Below are positions 63,485-64,000 of a stretch of 64,000 nucleotides of DNA, one piece after another. The position numbers and the translations under genes are program-made. The notes beneath the pieces are model-generated. The model had not been told where the DNA came from. It was given only the letters and a program-made list of their open reading frames with translations, and searched no databases. This DNA comes from Pseudoalteromonas umbrosa (GTDB taxonomy: Bacteria > Pseudomonadota > Gammaproteobacteria > Enterobacterales > Alteromonadaceae): NCBI RefSeq assembly GCF_030125375.1, contig NZ_JASJUU010000024.1, positions 30,226 to 94,225 on the forward strand, in the 5' to 3' direction. The first letter of the stretch is position 1, and every line of letters starts with the position of its first letter.

Positions 63485-63702
63485 GTTTGTAAAAAACACT
63501 AAGTACAACACCTTTTCTAAAACCTTTTCTTAGCCTTAGATGCGGCAGTGTAATATTCCTATCTTTATTAGCTTATTTAGCTAATAAAGAACGAAACTTT
63601 TATAAAAAAAGCCCGTTTTGTACTTTTAATGTACATAAAAGAGCGGTTTAGTTTGTTTTTTGTTCGAAGTGCGTGTTTTTATAAGTTTTTTATAAAAAAC
63701 AC
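63485..63702. other. Intergenic region before the rRNA promoters
   Basis: About 220 bp without a gene. It is very AT-rich with a long AT tract just before the P1 -35 box (GTTTTTTATAAAAAAC), which probably functions as an UP element or Fis-binding region. No ORF with a ribosome binding site was found. Confidence 0.5.
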
Positions 63703-63730
63703 TTGATCCAAATTCAGATCTCCCTATAAT
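63703..63730 (+). promoter_or_regulatory. rRNA operon promoter P1
   Basis: A -35 box TTGATC (63703-63708) and -10 box TATAAT (63725-63730), 16-bp spacer, with a GC-rich discriminator GCGCACCC just after. These are the hallmarks of growth-rate and ppGpp-controlled rrn P1 promoters, preceded by AT-rich UP-like sequence. Confidence 0.8.
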
Positions 63731-63830
63731 GCGCACCCACTGACACGGCGGGATGCGAGAGAAAACGCAAACTAAAGTGAAGGTTAAAGCCAAACTGAAA
63801 GCTTAATTGAAAATAAATTAAATTTTCTAG

Positions 63831-63858
63831 TTGACTTTAAAAGTGAAGCGGTTAATAT
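63831..63858 (+). promoter_or_regulatory. rRNA operon promoter P2
   Basis: A -35 box TTGACT (63831-63836) and -10 box TAATAT (63853-63858), 16-bp spacer, followed by GGCGCTCC. It lies about 128 bp after P1, the usual tandem P1-P2 arrangement. Confidence 0.75.
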
Positions 63859-63910
63859 GGCGCTCCACTTCGCAGCAAGGCTGCGGTAGCTAACCAAGGG
63901 TTAGTTACAC

Positions 63911-63924
63911 TGTTCTTTAAAAAT
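63911..63924 (+). promoter_or_regulatory. rRNA leader boxA antitermination element
   Basis: TGTTCTTTAAAAAT matches boxA of rrn leaders, with the downstream CAATCATCTGTGTGGGCACT typical of gammaproteobacterial 16S leaders. The mature 16S rRNA starts beyond the window end, so no rRNA gene itself is listed. Confidence 0.75.
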
Positions 63925-64000
63925 ATGAAGCAATCATCTGTGTGGGCACTCGTACAGATTGAGTTCTAACAAAATATTTAGAGTCTCAATTTCTTATGAG

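Overview
The window is chromosomal DNA of an AT-rich marine gammaproteobacterium of the Alteromonadales, most likely Pseudoalteromonas or a close relative. This rests on the gene content and neighbourhoods (yrfG/nudE/cysQ, yheS/yheT/yheU/yheV/slyX/fkpA, hemE/speE/speA, a TorF-type porin, a DUF3149 micro-protein), on protein sequences that read as gammaproteobacterial, and on the spc-alpha ribosomal operon. It is an inference from sequence recognition, not a database match.

Positions 1-2650 hold housekeeping genes (yrfG, nudE, cysQ) and three near-identical initiator tRNA genes. Positions 3148-3372 hold an isolated RiPP-type precursor peptide: a Lys-rich leader, a GG motif and a Ser/Thr/Cys-rich core. 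Positions 3600-20000 are mostly core genes: M19 dipeptidase, yheU-yheT, a DUF3149 protein, a TIGR02444 protein, yheS, yheV, slyX, a WD40-like lipoprotein, fkpA, rsd, hemE, speE, speA, two tandem acyltransferases and a YbdG-type MscS channel. Positions 20150-36570 are mixed: a periplasmic binding protein, an S41 protease fused to a degenerate beta-lactamase-like domain, a divergent rhodanese / HlyU-BigR-like regulator / RND efflux locus with two visible operators, nitroreductase, FAH-family hydrolase, purT, a TorF porin, an unknown protein and AsmA.

Positions 36770-54690 form an accessory locus that I cannot match to any described pathway. In order it encodes an SDR, an acyl carrier protein, an ATP-grasp ligase, a MurG-like glycosyltransferase, two radical SAM/SPASM enzymes, a three-part ABC exporter, a GT2 glycosyltransferase, a GH20 hexosaminidase, a BtrH-like acyltransferase, a GT2 read continuously into a TonB-dependent receptor, and a NodB polysaccharide deacetylase. 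ACP, ATP-grasp, radical SAM and BtrH together resemble the side-chain machinery of butirosin. My working hypothesis is an exported glycoconjugate or amino-sugar metabolite carrying a carrier-protein-activated acyl or aminoacyl group. Homopolymer tracts (G9, G7, A9, A8) in several of these genes suggest possible phase variation.

Positions 54845-63484 are the spc and alpha ribosomal protein operons (rplN to rplQ, with secY, rpmJ and rpoA). The S10 operon that normally precedes rplN is absent; the accessory locus abuts the spc promoter instead. The window ends in the promoter and leader of an rRNA operon, with two promoters and a boxA visible; 16S itself lies beyond the end.
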